Positions 43,801 to 56,034 of a stretch of 64,000 nt of DNA are shown in pieces. Under the pieces are notes generated by a model, which worked only from the letters and a program-made list of their open reading frames with translations, was not told the DNA's origin and made no database searches. The stretch is from Deroplatys truncata (Eukaryota > Arthropoda > Insecta > Mantodea > Mantidae): assembly GCA_030765065.1 (NCBI GenBank), contig CM060987.1:74720557-74784556 (forward strand), written 5' to 3'. Every line of letters begins with the position of its first letter. Position 1 is the stretch's first letter. A program made the position numbers and the translations under genes.

Positions 43801-45831
43801 ACTGTATTACACTTCAGTGATTGATAATCAGAACATCAGCTCTAAAGAGTGGAAGGAGAAAGTAAGTCCAATAATCAATGCTATAAAAACTGACAATATG
43901 CAGTTCTTATTTTTGCATTTTATACAGTAACACACCACAGTTCAGTTTTATCAGAGACATCAAAAGCACAGCCCAATAATTAACAAACATGTGAACATCA
44001 TTGTCGATGTGCAATTAATCCATTGAAGCTGCCGGTATAACCTAATATGTTAAAAAAGGGCAACATGGTAGGGAGCGATAATGCTGGAACAAAGCAACTG
44101 CCTAGAGAACTTTAAAGGTATATTGATGTTGGATTTTCATTTCTGAGAATGATAATGGAATACTTTAATAATATTGATTGTAAGAAGCCAACTGACAAAT
44201 CAACTCAAAAATGATAATAATTTTGGACAAACTTCATTGCAGGATTAATAATATACAAATTTTGTAATCGTCCCTAAGATTAATCCAACAAATGCCATTG
44301 GACACAATTTAAAATTTGGAACAAACTATCACTTAATTTTTCCAGCTATCATCATCACAGTTCAGTGCAAATGGTAACTTCACGTGGCCACAGAGGAAAC
44401 AATGCATGACAATCTAAAATGTCTTGTTTCTTCATAAAGTCTGCTTATACCTCATTGTTGTCAAGTATCTATCAGAAATTTACATCAATTTAGTTTTTAC
44501 ATACAAATGAATTTGCTGCCTTCTGTGAAAGTTCAGTCTATTAATGTTTCTTGTCTGAAGTAATTTACAAGACACTACATACATTATGGGAAAGCTTATG
44601 TAAATTAATAATATACGTGATGCAAAGGTTTGAAAAATGAGTAACAACAGATTGCTTATTGTTGGAATGCTTGTAATAAGAAAGCAGAGTATGTATAATG
44701 TAGAATATAATACTAATTAAGTAAAACTGATCCACTCTTCTTACGAGTTATGACGTGATAAAATTAGTGTAAGTCAGTCATAAAGATAATTAGATACATG
44801 TTTTTAAGTAAAATTTGTGTAAATGTGTTTCACCATATGGAATGTAAATTTGAACTTTGACTTTTCAGTTTCATAGGTCCAAGGGAGCGTGGCACCTCAT
44901 TATTTCATGGGAGGCCACCCCATTTCACCCTAGCCCCCCCCCCCCCCTTAAGTCAACACCTCTAAGGTCATTTTAGACAGTATAAAGTGCAGTCAGGAGA
45001 CTCAATTTTGCATGATTCATAAACATCTCAACATTTATTTTCTATGTCTGCTAAAGGAACTAAATGTACATTTACCTTCAAATCTGAGGTGTACTGATCA
45101 TGTACCACAATTTAAATATTGTAAAATGAGCCATCATTATATAAGTTCATGAGTGAAAAGTGTGTCTTCAAAATGTCCTCTTATTATGGCATAGGTGATC
45201 TATAGAATCATTTTCTGTGTAGGGCATGATTGCAGCAATTTACTGGTGCATAGGACTCATATAGGATGTAGAATATCTTAGTGTTTGCATTATAGTAGAT
45301 TACATATCTTCCAAAAAATAGAGGTGACTGACTCAACTGATATAAACACATTTATAACAGAAACCTTCAAAAGCAGAAACAAATGGCTAGAATGACTTTG
45401 TTTTAGGTATATTTTATTGTTAAAAATGTAATAACATAATAATTCATTGCATTATTTCAAGATTTGCAAAATGTATAATATCAAGTTGCTAACCACTTCT
45501 TAATTCTTAAGATTTTTCTGAAATGCATGTTTTAGTAGTACTTGGCCTCCTAATTTTGAATTATGACAGTTAAAAGAAGTTGAAGGCAGGGGAGAGGAGA
45601 AATGATATATGAGGAGCTGTTACATAATAAATGTTAGTATAATTTCTGGTGTCACCCTTCTCAAACTTTTCCATGTTAAAATTATACAGACATGCAATTT
45701 TCTGTTTGAGTCTTATAGAGAGCAGTCTTTAAGCAAACTTTAAAACTATTTTCCAATTAGAATCTTCCTGTTATGATGGTTGTATATAGTGACATTTCAA
45801 GTTTTAATTTAATGTTTGTATATATTTTTAG
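43801..45831. other. intron sequence up to exon C
   Basis: No element recognised. A C-run (44935-44948) is the only clear simple repeat. Confidence 0.5.
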
Positions 45832-45966
45832 ATGGCTCCTTGTGTTCTTGTGCATCAAAGAAGTTTTGATGTGGAACAATTTTGCCATGAAATTGCTGAA
45901 CGACTGTGTATTGAAGCTGGCAAAAAATATTGGTTTTGCAATGATTACGATGTGGAAATTATTGAT
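45832..45966 (+). CDS. DCAF15: DCAF15 exon C (C-terminal domain)
   Basis: A 135-bp exon (45 codons, phase 0 to phase 0) between TATTTTTAG and GTAAGT. Residues include QRSFDVEQFCHEIAERLC and KKYWFCNDYDVEIID. The pattern of a hydrophobic helix with FDVE, then W/F-C-x-x-DYD-V-I, matches the vertebrate LTLDFEYVINEVI and FCSFSDYDIVILE segments in order and spacing. The exon joins exon B without frame change and continues directly into exon D. The ATG at its first position is coincidental. Confidence 0.88.
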
Positions 45967-45969
45967 GTA

Positions 45970-46740
45970 AGTGTGGCATACATGAATTCATTTTTAAAAT
46001 ATTTTTTCATTACATTTACTATAAATTGTGCCTGAAAGTATGGAATCACTTGTATACTTGATGAAAGGAATTTTGTAGAATTTGGGTGAAAAATCTGTGT
46101 AAACACTTTTCTCTCTTCAGTTTTTTAGTTTTTTTTAGTTGCTAATTTAGTATACAATGAATGCTTTGTTAAGCATGATGTGGTGCATGAAACTGACAGG
46201 CTAGGTATTATTTGAATAGTACAATGCTTTTTGTAAACAGATCTTAGAACTAAAAACTTTTTGTATTTATGTTATTTTATTAAAGTACTAAGGTCATACA
46301 TGGTTATGGTATGGCCTTAACCCTGGTTGGTTGGCCAGAGCCATAACTCATTATACAAATTACAAACAGATTACATATATAACCCCTATCATTTACAGTT
46401 TATCTAAATTACATTAAACTAATTTCAGATTTGTTTCATGTTTCTTTCAGCTGCCCATCTCCATTTCCCCTTTAACTTCCACAGAAATTCCCCCTAATTT
46501 AGATAGCTATTTAAGATTTTCAAAAATCTTAACCTCGTAGTGCCTGGTGTAGCGTATTTTACATAAAGGTGCTTTTAAAGGTTTTAGATTTTTTAAAGGT
46601 TTTTTTTTTAATTTCATATTTACTAACCTTGAGCAATAAGATACAAGTATTTTTAGCTGTTTTGTATTGTAAAAGAATGTGTATATATATATACACATAT
46701 ATTTTTTTTTCTCAATAAAATTGTAGTTTGTTTTTACAAA
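45970..46740. other. intron sequence without recognised feature
   Basis: AT-rich; short TATA-type dinucleotide run near 46682-46700. Confidence 0.5.
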
Positions 46741-46744
46741 ACCG

Positions 46745-48010
46745 TTATTTTATTTGGACCCTCCCTGTTCTTTACCACAGGCACATTTGACTGCGGTTGT
46801 TTCAAATTCACAATGTTTGGCTTTGGATGGATGGACAATCCATTTCGTCTTGTCTTAATGATCATGGCTATTCGAACTGCTTCGACTGTGGTGCCTGTGA
46901 AAGGCATATGAAAGCCAGTTTAGGAATTAGAGGAAGAGCAGCATATGTAGCAAAATAATTCTGGCATTAAGGGTTTAATACAACTTCGTTATTCCTCAAT
47001 AATCAGTTTTTGCTTATTAACTTTCCCCCCAATCATTTGTTGCTTTACATTGAAAAATATGTATTTCATGTTCCTTCTCCCCACAGATAGGACATCCCAG
47101 TGATAGATAACATTCCCCCCTTATTCTGCTTAATTTCAAAACACCTAATCAAAACTAAGCTATCCTTCTTTTTAATTTTTCTAATATATTAAAATGTACT
47201 TATGGACAAATGTACTGGGTCATCTTTTAATTCCTTGTAATATATCAGTGAACTTTTGTCCATAATCTGGGCAAATAAAATTGTCTATTCATGCCTTCCA
47301 CTCTTAGTTACACTTTGCTCCAAAACCCTCTTCTAAAATAGCCAATTGTAATCTAAAACTCTCCCATTTTTAAACAACTGTTCTCTAAGTTGTTTCAACC
47401 AAGTGTAGGTCATAAAATCCAGATTTTCTTCTTGATATCTCAGACATATTTTTACAATATCAGCATGAGGTAGCCCTGGAATCCAGAATAAGTATTTCAG
47501 TATTCTCTCTATCATTAACCATCTCACATTTACCTTTCCCAACTCTGTCAAATCTCCTGCATTCACAGTATTATTGGGAACTCCTGAGATTAGTTTATGG
47601 ACTATTCTTAAAATTAAATCCATGTTATGCTCCCGCATCCTCCAAATTTCCCCTCCATAAATTCATGATGATTCAACTAAGGCAGAGTAATGCCTTTCAA
47701 ACTACTTTAATGCTCATTACTGATGTCAAATATAAACACCTTGTGTTGCTGTCTGGTCATTCTCCCCTTTGCCAGTGCAATCCTTTTCTATTCCTCCCAG
47801 CCTCCATTACTTATCCGTTTTACTTCTAGGTATGAGAATTCACTTATAACCTGAATTTCTTTGTCTGCTATGAACCATTTTTCATCCTTAAGCAGTTTAT
47901 TATGCTTCTTAATCCATTCACATATTCTACTTACATACGTTAGTAATGAATGTTTAAATCAAAAAATGGGCACAGCTCACAAGTGATGCTGCTGGCCAAT
48001 AAAATAATAT
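46745..48010 (-). mobile_element. Jockey/CR1-like LINE 3' fragment
   Basis: The minus strand reads KEIQVISEFSYLEVKRISNG (the post-RT EFxYLGV block, 47800-47870), then a 101-codon stretch at 47333-47638. That stretch has RIVHKLISGVPNNTVNAGDL, the usual LGVPRxTPNAxxxxELG motif of this LINE tail, and WLMIERILKYLFWI. RT proper is missing and frames are broken. Confidence 0.7.
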
Positions 48011-48618
48011 ATATTTGCACTTTTAACTAACAGATGGCATTAAAAGGATCTCCGTATCTCTTTAGAAGACTAATGAACAGAAACACTAATACTGTTGACA
48101 CAAGAGAGCAAGTAAGGAGGATATGTCGCCTGATATATCTCATAATAAAGTGAAATGTGGCAAATATGAGTAAAGGTACTCGTCCATGATGCAACTTAAA
48201 TGGCTTGCAACTTCGAACTGCACAACAAAAGTGGAGTTGCATCATGTAAACTGCCAAGCAAGTAGGAAAATTGCACGCACAACTCAAATTCAGCGCAACT
48301 TAGGAAGTTGCTTTGTGTACGCAGCGAAAAAAAAAAGTTTTGCCATCTGAAAGTGGCTTGAATAGTTTAGAAAACTTTTGTGGCGTATTCCATGCAACTT
48401 TGTTATGTTGTCTGCTGTGATAGTAAATAGCTGTTTGAGAGGTAGGTACAAGGATTATAATTTGTGTTACACTAAATACAGAATTAAGACAGATACGAGC
48501 ATTTTATTTCCTTAACAATACGAACAATTTATTGTAGTACGGTGACAATTTATTTCTTCATAGCTAATAATGTCCTTAACAATAAATGGATGAGGGAAAT
48601 GACAAAAAAGTTTATTGA

Positions 48619-48834
48619 ATGATTGAGACCAAAGATTGCTTGTGGAGAGTAGACACTGCGGATTACAGAAATAAACAAAAGCGACAAAATGCATTACATG
48701 ATATAGAAATAGAGTTCTACATGTCAGCAGAGGAAATTAAAGTAAAAATCCACAGGTTGAGAACCCAGTTGACCATTGAAATGGAACAAAATGAAGGCAG
48801 GGAAATCTGGAAGTGGTGGAAAAGACAAGTATAA
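48619..48834 (+). pseudogene. MADF-domain protein fragment of the Harbinger-like element
   Basis: Reads CLWRVDTADYRNKQKRQNAL, then EEIKVKIHRLRTQLTIEM: the CLWD...DYRxRxxRxxA and V-K-x-KI-x-x-LRTQ signature of MADF/Myb-like DNA-binding proteins encoded beside PIF/Harbinger transposases. Lacks the C-terminal part. These proteins assist nuclear entry and target binding of the transposase in characterised relatives. Confidence 0.65.
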
Positions 48835-49339
48835 AACAAAGTGGGAATTTTACGATGCACTGCAGTTTATGTTTTACCACACCAGCACCAATAATGATGC
48901 AGTAGATGAGTAGATTCTTTGGTAAGTACCAACACACCCACTTTAAATGTAGCGATGTTGCCATGGAACCTCTCCTTCACGGCAAAAAATACTTCTTGAA
49001 TTCCTGACGTTTTTTGCTGCAGTATGAGGATTCATACTTACAGTTCTTTGCAACGGCACAAAGTCTTAGTTCCTTTTGTGCCAAATATAAGAAATAAATA
49101 CATCTTTGACTGATAGCTGCTGCCTAAAAAAAAATCACATTGATTATATAGGTGACAGCCGAACGTGTTATATATTAAACTTGGTAATGTTGCCGCTCCA
49201 TTATTTTAAGCCGAATTACCTGTGGCTAGAAATCTCAGTGTCAACACGCTGTTGCTGATATTGACCTTATTATTGTATCTTGCTTTTGTATTACAGGTGC
49301 TATCCTTCTAAGCAGATAATTAAAATCAACCGCTGACAT

Positions 49340-49520
49340 GCGTAGAAAATTCTAAATTTTGATCTCCATCGTAGAGCTCTTGCAGCAAGTTGTTTACAAC
49401 CCCACAATATTCGCGACTTAAAATCCACTCTCTTACCCAACACTTTCTGGCCGTCCTTTTACGTTTTTCTCTACATCAACGAAGTAAAATAAGAGACAGG
49501 CATGCTACGGATAAAACTTC
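49340..49520 (-). pseudogene. PIF/Harbinger transposase N-terminal remnant
   Basis: On the minus strand: SVACLSLILLR, then ARKCWVREWILSREYCGVV and NNLLQELYDGDQ. This matches the conserved N-terminal W-V/I-x-P/E-x-L-x-x-R...L-x-x-EL pattern of insect Harbinger transposases, with stops. No DDE residues remain. Confidence 0.6.
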
Positions 49521-49977
49521 ATTATCAGACGACATATTCGCCATACCAAGCACACAGCTGACTAGAAAGTGGCATGCAGAAAAATTACTGCCACAAATAT
49601 AGCATCGTGTAAATGCTCGGTGCATCCTTTCTGTGGACATACCACTTTTATAGTGGCGCAACTCGAAATCGTGCAACTTTGCAAGCTGTGTGTAAACAGA
49701 ACGTGCCACATTTGTGGCCCACAAGAAAAGTGGCATGCCATAAAACTGGCATCGTAGACGAGTACCTTTATGATCTGCAATGAATGTACTGTGTGTGAAA
49801 TGAAAGGATAACAAAGATTTTTATTTTCTATCAATGAAGCACTAAACTACAGCTGCAGGAAACTGAGAAAAAGTAAAGGTCAGAGAGGAGGTTAAGAAAC
49901 CAAGCTGTGAACTGGTTACTGCTATTCATGGACTCTTTTTCAAACGAAAAAAACATGTTTATGGAGTGTACGCTTAA

Positions 49978-52335
49978 AGGAGGGCTGAACTAAAAACTCA
50001 CATGTCTATTTTATTTAATATTATACAAGATCTTGGATTGTGCATAATAATGGTGGAAATTGGAACAGTGTACAACTTACCGTTCAGGATCTGCAGGGTA
50101 TTTTCCACATCGGCAGTGCATTGTGGTGATGCTATACAGCTGGCCAGCATTCTTGAAGCAGGTATCTCCTGCCGGAGCAGCTGATCAGTCGTAACATTAA
50201 GTTTCAACAGGAATGTGTAGTCACTGTAGTGCCTTGAATATCCAGGCTTTAAAGTTTCACTTCTTTGAATTCGTCTCATGATTTACCTATTTTATTTAAT
50301 TATTTCTTTCTCCCCCCCCTGCCATTTTCTCACAAATGTAATCCAAACTGAGAGAATATCAGCCTTCCATTTTCTGTTTATTAGGTGTAATTTTATGGAG
50401 TGAGTCATTACAAGGTATGTCACTATGGTACAACATACTCGTATTGAAACTTGTGTTCAGTTACATCACTCACTATTTGTGTTACAAGGCTTTGTCTTCA
50501 TAAGTTTTTTTTTGTCATATTTCTTTTTATACACCCATTCTCCAACCAATTTGGAATATTCCACGGAACTGCCCACTGCTTTTTCTCTTGGTGAAAATTA
50601 TGGACTAGAGCAGCTATCATTGATCTGACATACATGCCCCTAGAAGTGACATACTTCAAGCACTCATTGTGGTAGGATTCAAGGCATTCTCTATGATGAA
50701 ATTGATGTGTGTAATGTCACTTAAAAATCTTGCATGATGTGTGATGCTACACAAGTCACTGTATTCTGTGGAATTCTTACATAGCCAGTAAGAGATTTAG
50801 CAAGATGCCAGGCATCAAATTCATGGTGTATATGTGGAAATTTCTTTTTCATCAAAGCTCTAATACACATGTGTGTCTCTGTCTATCAGGAACAATTTTA
50901 TGGGCAGGTTTTCATTCATAAAAGTTAGTATATTTTTGCAAGCACCTTTCTCAATATCACCAAAATTCTTCTCTGAACAATTATGCAGTCTAATATTTTA
51001 TTTGTCCCCAAATTATAGAATGTCACATATTTAGCAGAAAATCTTGGGGAATCATACTGTCCATCTCAACATAAATTTGAATCATTCATGGTAATTGCAA
51101 AATTATTTTCTTTTAGCCAGGCTTTGTCTACAGGAGGGAAAACAATTTTTTAACAAGTCTATAAAAATATGATTCAGAAAAAATTAATAGTTTTATTGCT
51201 TTTGAGAATATCAAGAAACAGTTAAATGTCATTCTGCAAAGATACATGCCTGAGGCTATGCACACATTACTTTTCAGACTTACACTTTCGCCTCCAGAGC
51301 ACCACTCATAATTTACATTTACACAATGAGTTATAATTCACATTAATGCCCCTTGTGTGTTAGATTTTCTTTTAGTGACAGGCCCACCACATATGTGACA
51401 AATACTGAATAGTGCAAGGAGAGAATTTACACATACAAACACAAAAGAATATTTTCTGTACATATTTACATCATCTTCTCCATCTTCACTGGATTCCCTC
51501 AAATATTTATAATCTTCATCATTTTATAGCTGAAGACTCGCCTTCCTCATCAGTCAAACTTTTGTTCACATTAGCACCATTTATAACACTAAAAAATTTC
51601 AGTTCCTAACTCGCACTGCATTTCAGCATCAATCTTTAACTCCAGGTATAAAGACTTAGAAACTAATGTAGCTTCACTTTCTTGTTGAAAATTGCTTACT
51701 GAATTATCGACTAGCTGTAACGCTTTCTTTTAAGAAAATTTGAGTTTCTTTCTTTTGGAAGGTTTTTCTTCTAAAAATTTCGAAGGCACTGAATTATTTT
51801 TCAGTTTAGGGTTTTTGAATTTCTCGCTCTTCATTTTTCTTATTTTTATAATATCCAACTCATTAAAATCATTTCCTTTGAAATGAATTCCATATACACT
51901 AGCATTTTCGGTTGGCACAAAGTTTTTACATTTCATAGCAGAAACGCATTTGTTGTACACATATTGATTCTGATCCCTATTGAGGGATGAGTAATAACCA
52001 ATATTTCTGTTTATTCAGAATTATTTGCACAACCATCATCACTGCATGCAGGCATTCTTGACCTTATATCTCACAGAACACTAGGAAAGGAAAACTGTCC
52101 TACAATAAAAAAAAATTAACAGAAATTAAATGCAATGTAAGGCTAACTAATGCAAGTGACAATGAGTAGGTGGTGCGGTCCTAGCCTTATGACATCACCA
52201 CAAGGTGAACATTAAGCATAAAAGTGCTTTCAGAATGAAAAGAGAGGTCATAGAATGACACGGTTTTCAACAATGTGCTCAGAATTGTTTATATTTTATT
52301 ATTGGAGGTCTTTAAAAATTTAGTTCAGTCCTCCT
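49978..52335 (-). mobile_element. Kolobok DNA transposon
   Basis: Terminal inverted repeats AGGAGGGCTGAACTAAA (49978) and AGGACTGAACTAAA with the same AGGAGG start (minus strand from 52335) are flanked by TTAA on both sides (49974-49977, 52336-52339). TTAA duplication plus a THAP-like N-terminus and the transposase motifs below are the features of Kolobok elements. Length 2358 bp. Confidence 0.8.
50700..52060 (-). pseudogene. Kolobok transposase with THAP-like finger, disrupted
   Basis: From the N-terminus on the minus strand: a THAP-like segment (FVPTENASVYGIHFKGNDF, 51850-51905) followed by a Lys-rich linker. The catalytic region then begins with DGQYDSPRFSAKYVTFYNLG (51010-51070), the GDGRxDSPGxxAKY block with the first Asp. 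A second block follows, DRDTHVCIRALMKKKFPHIH then HEFDAWHLAKSL (50790-50885), with the second Asp and the FDxWHLxK motif. Numerous stops, no continuous ORF. Confidence 0.78.
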
Positions 52336-52339
52336 TTAA

Positions 52340-52879
52340 GTGCAACAAAAAGTTGAGCAGTCACATGGAAAAAATGCAACAAGAAGTTGCTAAGCTTTTA
52401 AATCTTGTCACTTATTAATACATTTGAAAGATTTAAGTGAAAGTAAAAGAGGATGCGATTTTTTGCAGTTAAAATGGATAGTTTTGTTGAAGATATGAAT
52501 ATTTTAATTCCTAACTGGTAGAAATTGTACAGAGAAAATAAAGATGTATATTGCCTGCAAATGCTTTTGAGCTCAAATTATCCAGAATTCCCCCAAGCAG
52601 TTCTGCAATGTATTTGGGGTCCTACAAACAGCATAAATGCTGAAAGATATTTCAATAAATACCATTGAATTATAAGTGACACAGGTAATAGAACAAAATG
52701 TTGAGGTATGTTCTGTGATTTTATTTAACAGTGTTACTAATTCATGAACTTGCATGACTTGAGTTAATTTGGTCTATTTTCTTTTTATTATTGTGGTTTT
52801 GCAGCAGTATAAGTTTTTTCCCCTTGTTATGCTTTAGCCTGTATCAATTTGTTCCATTTTTCTATGTTGCTTTAATCTA
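52340..52879. other. intron sequence without recognised feature
   Basis: Nothing recognised; ends at the mariner target TA. Confidence 0.5.
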
Positions 52880-54179
52880 TGATGTGCATCTAGAAAGTAA
52901 ATTTCCCTATTTTTTAAAACAGAGAAAACATAGATACATGAAAAACTTTATTGGCAACAGATACAGCAATTTTGAGCTATTTTTCGACATAATCACCTTA
53001 AGAATTGAGACACTTATCATATCGTGGCATCAACTTTTGTATTCCTGTGTCGTAGAAGTCTGCTGCCTGTGAATGGAACCAGTGTGTGACAGTCGTCTTC
53101 AGCTCTTCGTTGTTGTCAAAGGGGCAGGAATTTCTTGAGGTGCAAGAAAAGATGGAAATTGTTGGGAGCAGGAACAGGACTGTGTGGTGGATGATCAAAC
53201 AGCTCCCAGCTGACTCCTAAAGAACAGTTGCTGTACGCCAAGCCATATGTGGATGAGTGTTGACATGGAGTAGCACAACACCTGCAATAAGCATTCCATG
53301 GCTTTTGTTTTGAATGACACATTGCAATTTCTGCAGTGTTTCACAGTAACGGTCAGTATTCACTGTTTCACCTCTGGGTAGGAAGTCAATGAACAGAATG
53401 CCCTTCCTGTCCCAGAACACTGTGCACATCACTTTCTGCAGCGACACAGTCTGTTTGAATTTCGTTCTTGACCGGAGATCCACTATGACACCAGTGCATT
53501 GACTGCTGCTGGGTTTCTGGAGTAAAGAACGAAATCCATGTCTCATTGTCTATGACGATTCTGTTGAACTCATCAGCATCATCATGATACTGCTACGAAA
53601 ATGTCACTGCTGTTCCTAAGCATTTCGTTTTGTGATCGGGCATTAGCTTTTTTGGCACTCACCTGGCACAAGCAGGTGCTTAGTGACAATTCCATGCAAC
53701 AAGGATCGCAATATCTGCGAAAATTGCTGCTGAGCTCTGTAATCAGGAAGTGATGGTTCTCCACAATGCACTGCCACACCAGCTTAACAAGTCATCACTG
53801 ATGATGGACTGTTGCCCACTGCGCTCTTCATCATGGACACTTTGGCGATCTTCAGAAAACTGCCTACACCAGCGATGCACTATTTGTTTGCTCATGATGT
53901 TCGGCCCATAGACCTGACAGAACTGACGATGTCGATTGGTGCTATGTTTTGTGCATTCCGGAACTTTATCACTGACCGAAACCTGTAGGTGGCATGAGAA
54001 CGAATAAGAGCCGCCATTTCGGGCCACTACTGCCATGCTACTGGCACCAGGCAGGACCTGTCGGCCGGCATATGATTGATACGTTATAGATCTGTTACAC
54101 ATGCACAATTTTTCCGACTAAGTATGTTTACTTTAAAGGAAGCAAAATTGGGAAACTTACTTTCTCAATGCATCTTGTA
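52880..54179 (-). mobile_element. mariner transposon, near full-length, disrupted
   Basis: The imperfect terminal repeats share TGCAT..AGAAAGTAA.TTTCCC (left end from 52880, right end complement from 54179), next to TA. The minus strand encodes a decayed transposase. VHRWCRQFSEDRQSVHDEER (helix-turn-helix end and linker) lies near 53810-53880. The catalytic part at 53217-53546 has VFWDRKGILFIDFLPRGETV, YCETLQKLQCVIQNKSHGML and AGVVLLHVNTHPHMA. In that last stretch the second catalytic Asp (usually LLHDNARPH) reads Val. Confidence 0.85.
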
Positions 54180-54181
54180 TA

Positions 54182-54990
54182 TTAGTTCAAAATAAATTCA
54201 AATTTTTAATTGATGTATATTTATCCCACTATCAATTCTTTACAGTGTGATTTTTATTTCACATGAATGTTATTTCAAACAACATTACGTATTTATCAAA
54301 TTTAACTCAAATTATATGTCTTCTTTTTGAAAATGCTATCTACTATCTCTTTCTGGTAAGACACAGCTTCTGGTTTACTTTTCTTTGCCAACAGGAGAAG
54401 GCTGCCTTAAAGAACCTATCGATTATGGTTGTCTGAAAGTTGTTCCTCATATTGGAAATAACTTAAAATTTAATTTTCTATTAATGGTATTATGGTGAAT
54501 CCAGGTATCCTTATCCATATTTGGTACAGGTAATCTTATACTTGCTTTGTGTTGCATAATGTGTGATTGCAATTAAAAGAGGCAAGTAATATAATGCAGT
54601 TAATGAAAGGTTTTTGTGATGAATGTAGTCTACCTTCAAGTTTATTGTTAAGTAACTACTAAGGTCACGATGATTGTTGTAATACAATTGAATAATTGCT
54701 CTTGTTGTTTTCTTTGAGAATACGTGTTAAACTTTAATTCAGTATTACTGAGGAGCATCTTAATGTATATTCCTGCCATTTTACAAGTGATTCAGTTGTT
54801 CATTTTTATAATAATAATAATGATGATGATGATGATAATACTTGATGTTTACTTGTCTGTTCTGGTCCACAAAGTGGGGCGTTACCTAGTAGTGTCCTGT
54901 TTCAAATTATAACTCCATAACTACTCTAATTATGAGGGGAAGAATATTATATTATCTCCAGCATAATTGTTACTTCTTTTTTTTTCACAG
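54182..54990. other. intron sequence up to exon D
   Basis: Contains an (ATA)n/(ATG)n trinucleotide run at 54809-54841; otherwise nothing recognised. Confidence 0.5.
54809..54841. repeat. trinucleotide microsatellite (ATA/ATG)n
   Basis: Eleven trinucleotide units, ATA changing to ATG and back. Confidence 0.9.
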
Positions 54991-55079
54991 GTTTGTCCTT
55001 TTTCTGGTGATGTGATTGCAGTGGCATTAATGAGGATACAGGCAACTGTGAAAACGAAAGGATTAGCCAAGAGCCAAAG
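54991..55079 (+). CDS. DCAF15: DCAF15 exon D (C-terminal domain)
   Basis: An 89-bp exon after TTTTTCACAG, read in phase 0 from exon C. It begins VCPFSGDVIAVALMRIQATV, directly comparable to the vertebrate [20 protein letters not shown] that follows DYDIVILE. The most likely donor is AAAG|GTTTGT at 55080, leaving phase 2. Further right the frame hits a stop within 15 bases, supporting a splice there. The next coding exon was not found in the remaining 8.9 kb and probably lies outside. Confidence 0.8.
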
Positions 55080-56030
55080 GTTTGTGACAGTATGAAATTC
55101 ACTGCTAGTAATTAGATAAGAATTACAAAATCACATTTGTTAATGGTATATGCACAGTGGCATTTAGTATTGTGTGGTTGGGAAACAAACTTTGTTTTAA
55201 TTTTCCATTTAATGAACTTAGTCATATATGTATAACATTTCTTCAAATTTCACAATTTTTTTTTATTCCATCAAAAAAATGTCTTGCAGTTTTAAAAAAA
55301 TGTCTGGTTTATGCATCATGTATTTCATATACAAATAAATTATGTACTCCTTTGGGTGTGTGACCACTCTGTAAGACCTCATGTATGTCTAGAAAGATTG
55401 GTGACTGACAATTGGTTGACATCCCTCTTCTGATGCACTGTGACCTTGATGCTCTCTAGCTGTAGTTCTACATAACTTTATTACTTCATTCAGTGGCAGG
55501 ATCTCAAAATTCAATAAGTGAACTTCTATTTTTTGCAAATATAAATCTTTTTACAAATATCCAAATCTAAATCTGAAGTAACAGGTTTTAACAGTTTGAT
55601 ATCTAGTCCTATTTCATGATTATTCATCCAAAAGTGGTGAGCTACAGCTGACCTCTGTTTGCCCACACCAGATTGAAAGAGCTCCAAAGAAATATTAAAA
55701 ACAGACTAACAGATAAGTCCGCCATAGAAATGGTAGTAAGCAAAGCTGCATAGTGAGTGTAAAAGTGCAACTCAAACATTTTATTAATTTAGTATTTTAT
55801 TATGTAGAGAAACATGGGTTCCAGTTCAAACAATAATAAAAAAAAAAGAAAAAGGCAGCTCCTTGGGAATCAAAAATCAGTATTCCAAAGTGAAAAGTGC
55901 AAAAGAAAGTGTAAATAGTTCTAGTGAAAATACAGAGTTACTAATGTAACTTAGAAGCTTCTTCCAGAAAATTATTTGCTCCAAATCTTGATGAAGACGC
56001 TAGTGGTGATAATGACAGTTTCTAATTGTT
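55080..56030. other. intron sequence without recognised feature
   Basis: AT-rich; searched by eye for a following DCAF15 exon without success. Confidence 0.5.
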
Positions 56031-56034
56031 TTTT

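Larger units (their letters stand above)
18665..45831 (+). other. DCAF15 intron (27.2 kb) between exons B and C
   Basis: Donor GTAAGA at 18665, acceptor TATTTTTAG ending at 45831, phase 0. Houses the gypsy, mariner, hAT, LINE and SINE copies listed separately. Confidence 0.78.
48173..49768. mobile_element. PIF/Harbinger-like element, internal deletion derivative
   Basis: Ends are inverted repeats AAGGTACTCGTCCATGATGC (48173) and AAGGTACTCGTCTACGATGC (minus strand from 49768), next to TA on both sides. Two opposed coding remnants fit the two-gene layout of PIF/Harbinger: a MADF-type DNA-binding protein on plus and a transposase N-terminus on minus (separate entries). The DDE core is absent. 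The flanks read TA rather than a clear 3-bp TWA duplication, which leaves the superfamily call tentative. Confidence 0.65.
45967..54990 (+). other. DCAF15 intron (9.0 kb) between exons C and D
   Basis: Donor GTAAGT at 45967; acceptor TTTTTCACAG ending at 54990 after a long T-rich tract; phase 0. Contains LINE, PIF/Harbinger-like, Kolobok and mariner copies. Confidence 0.85.
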
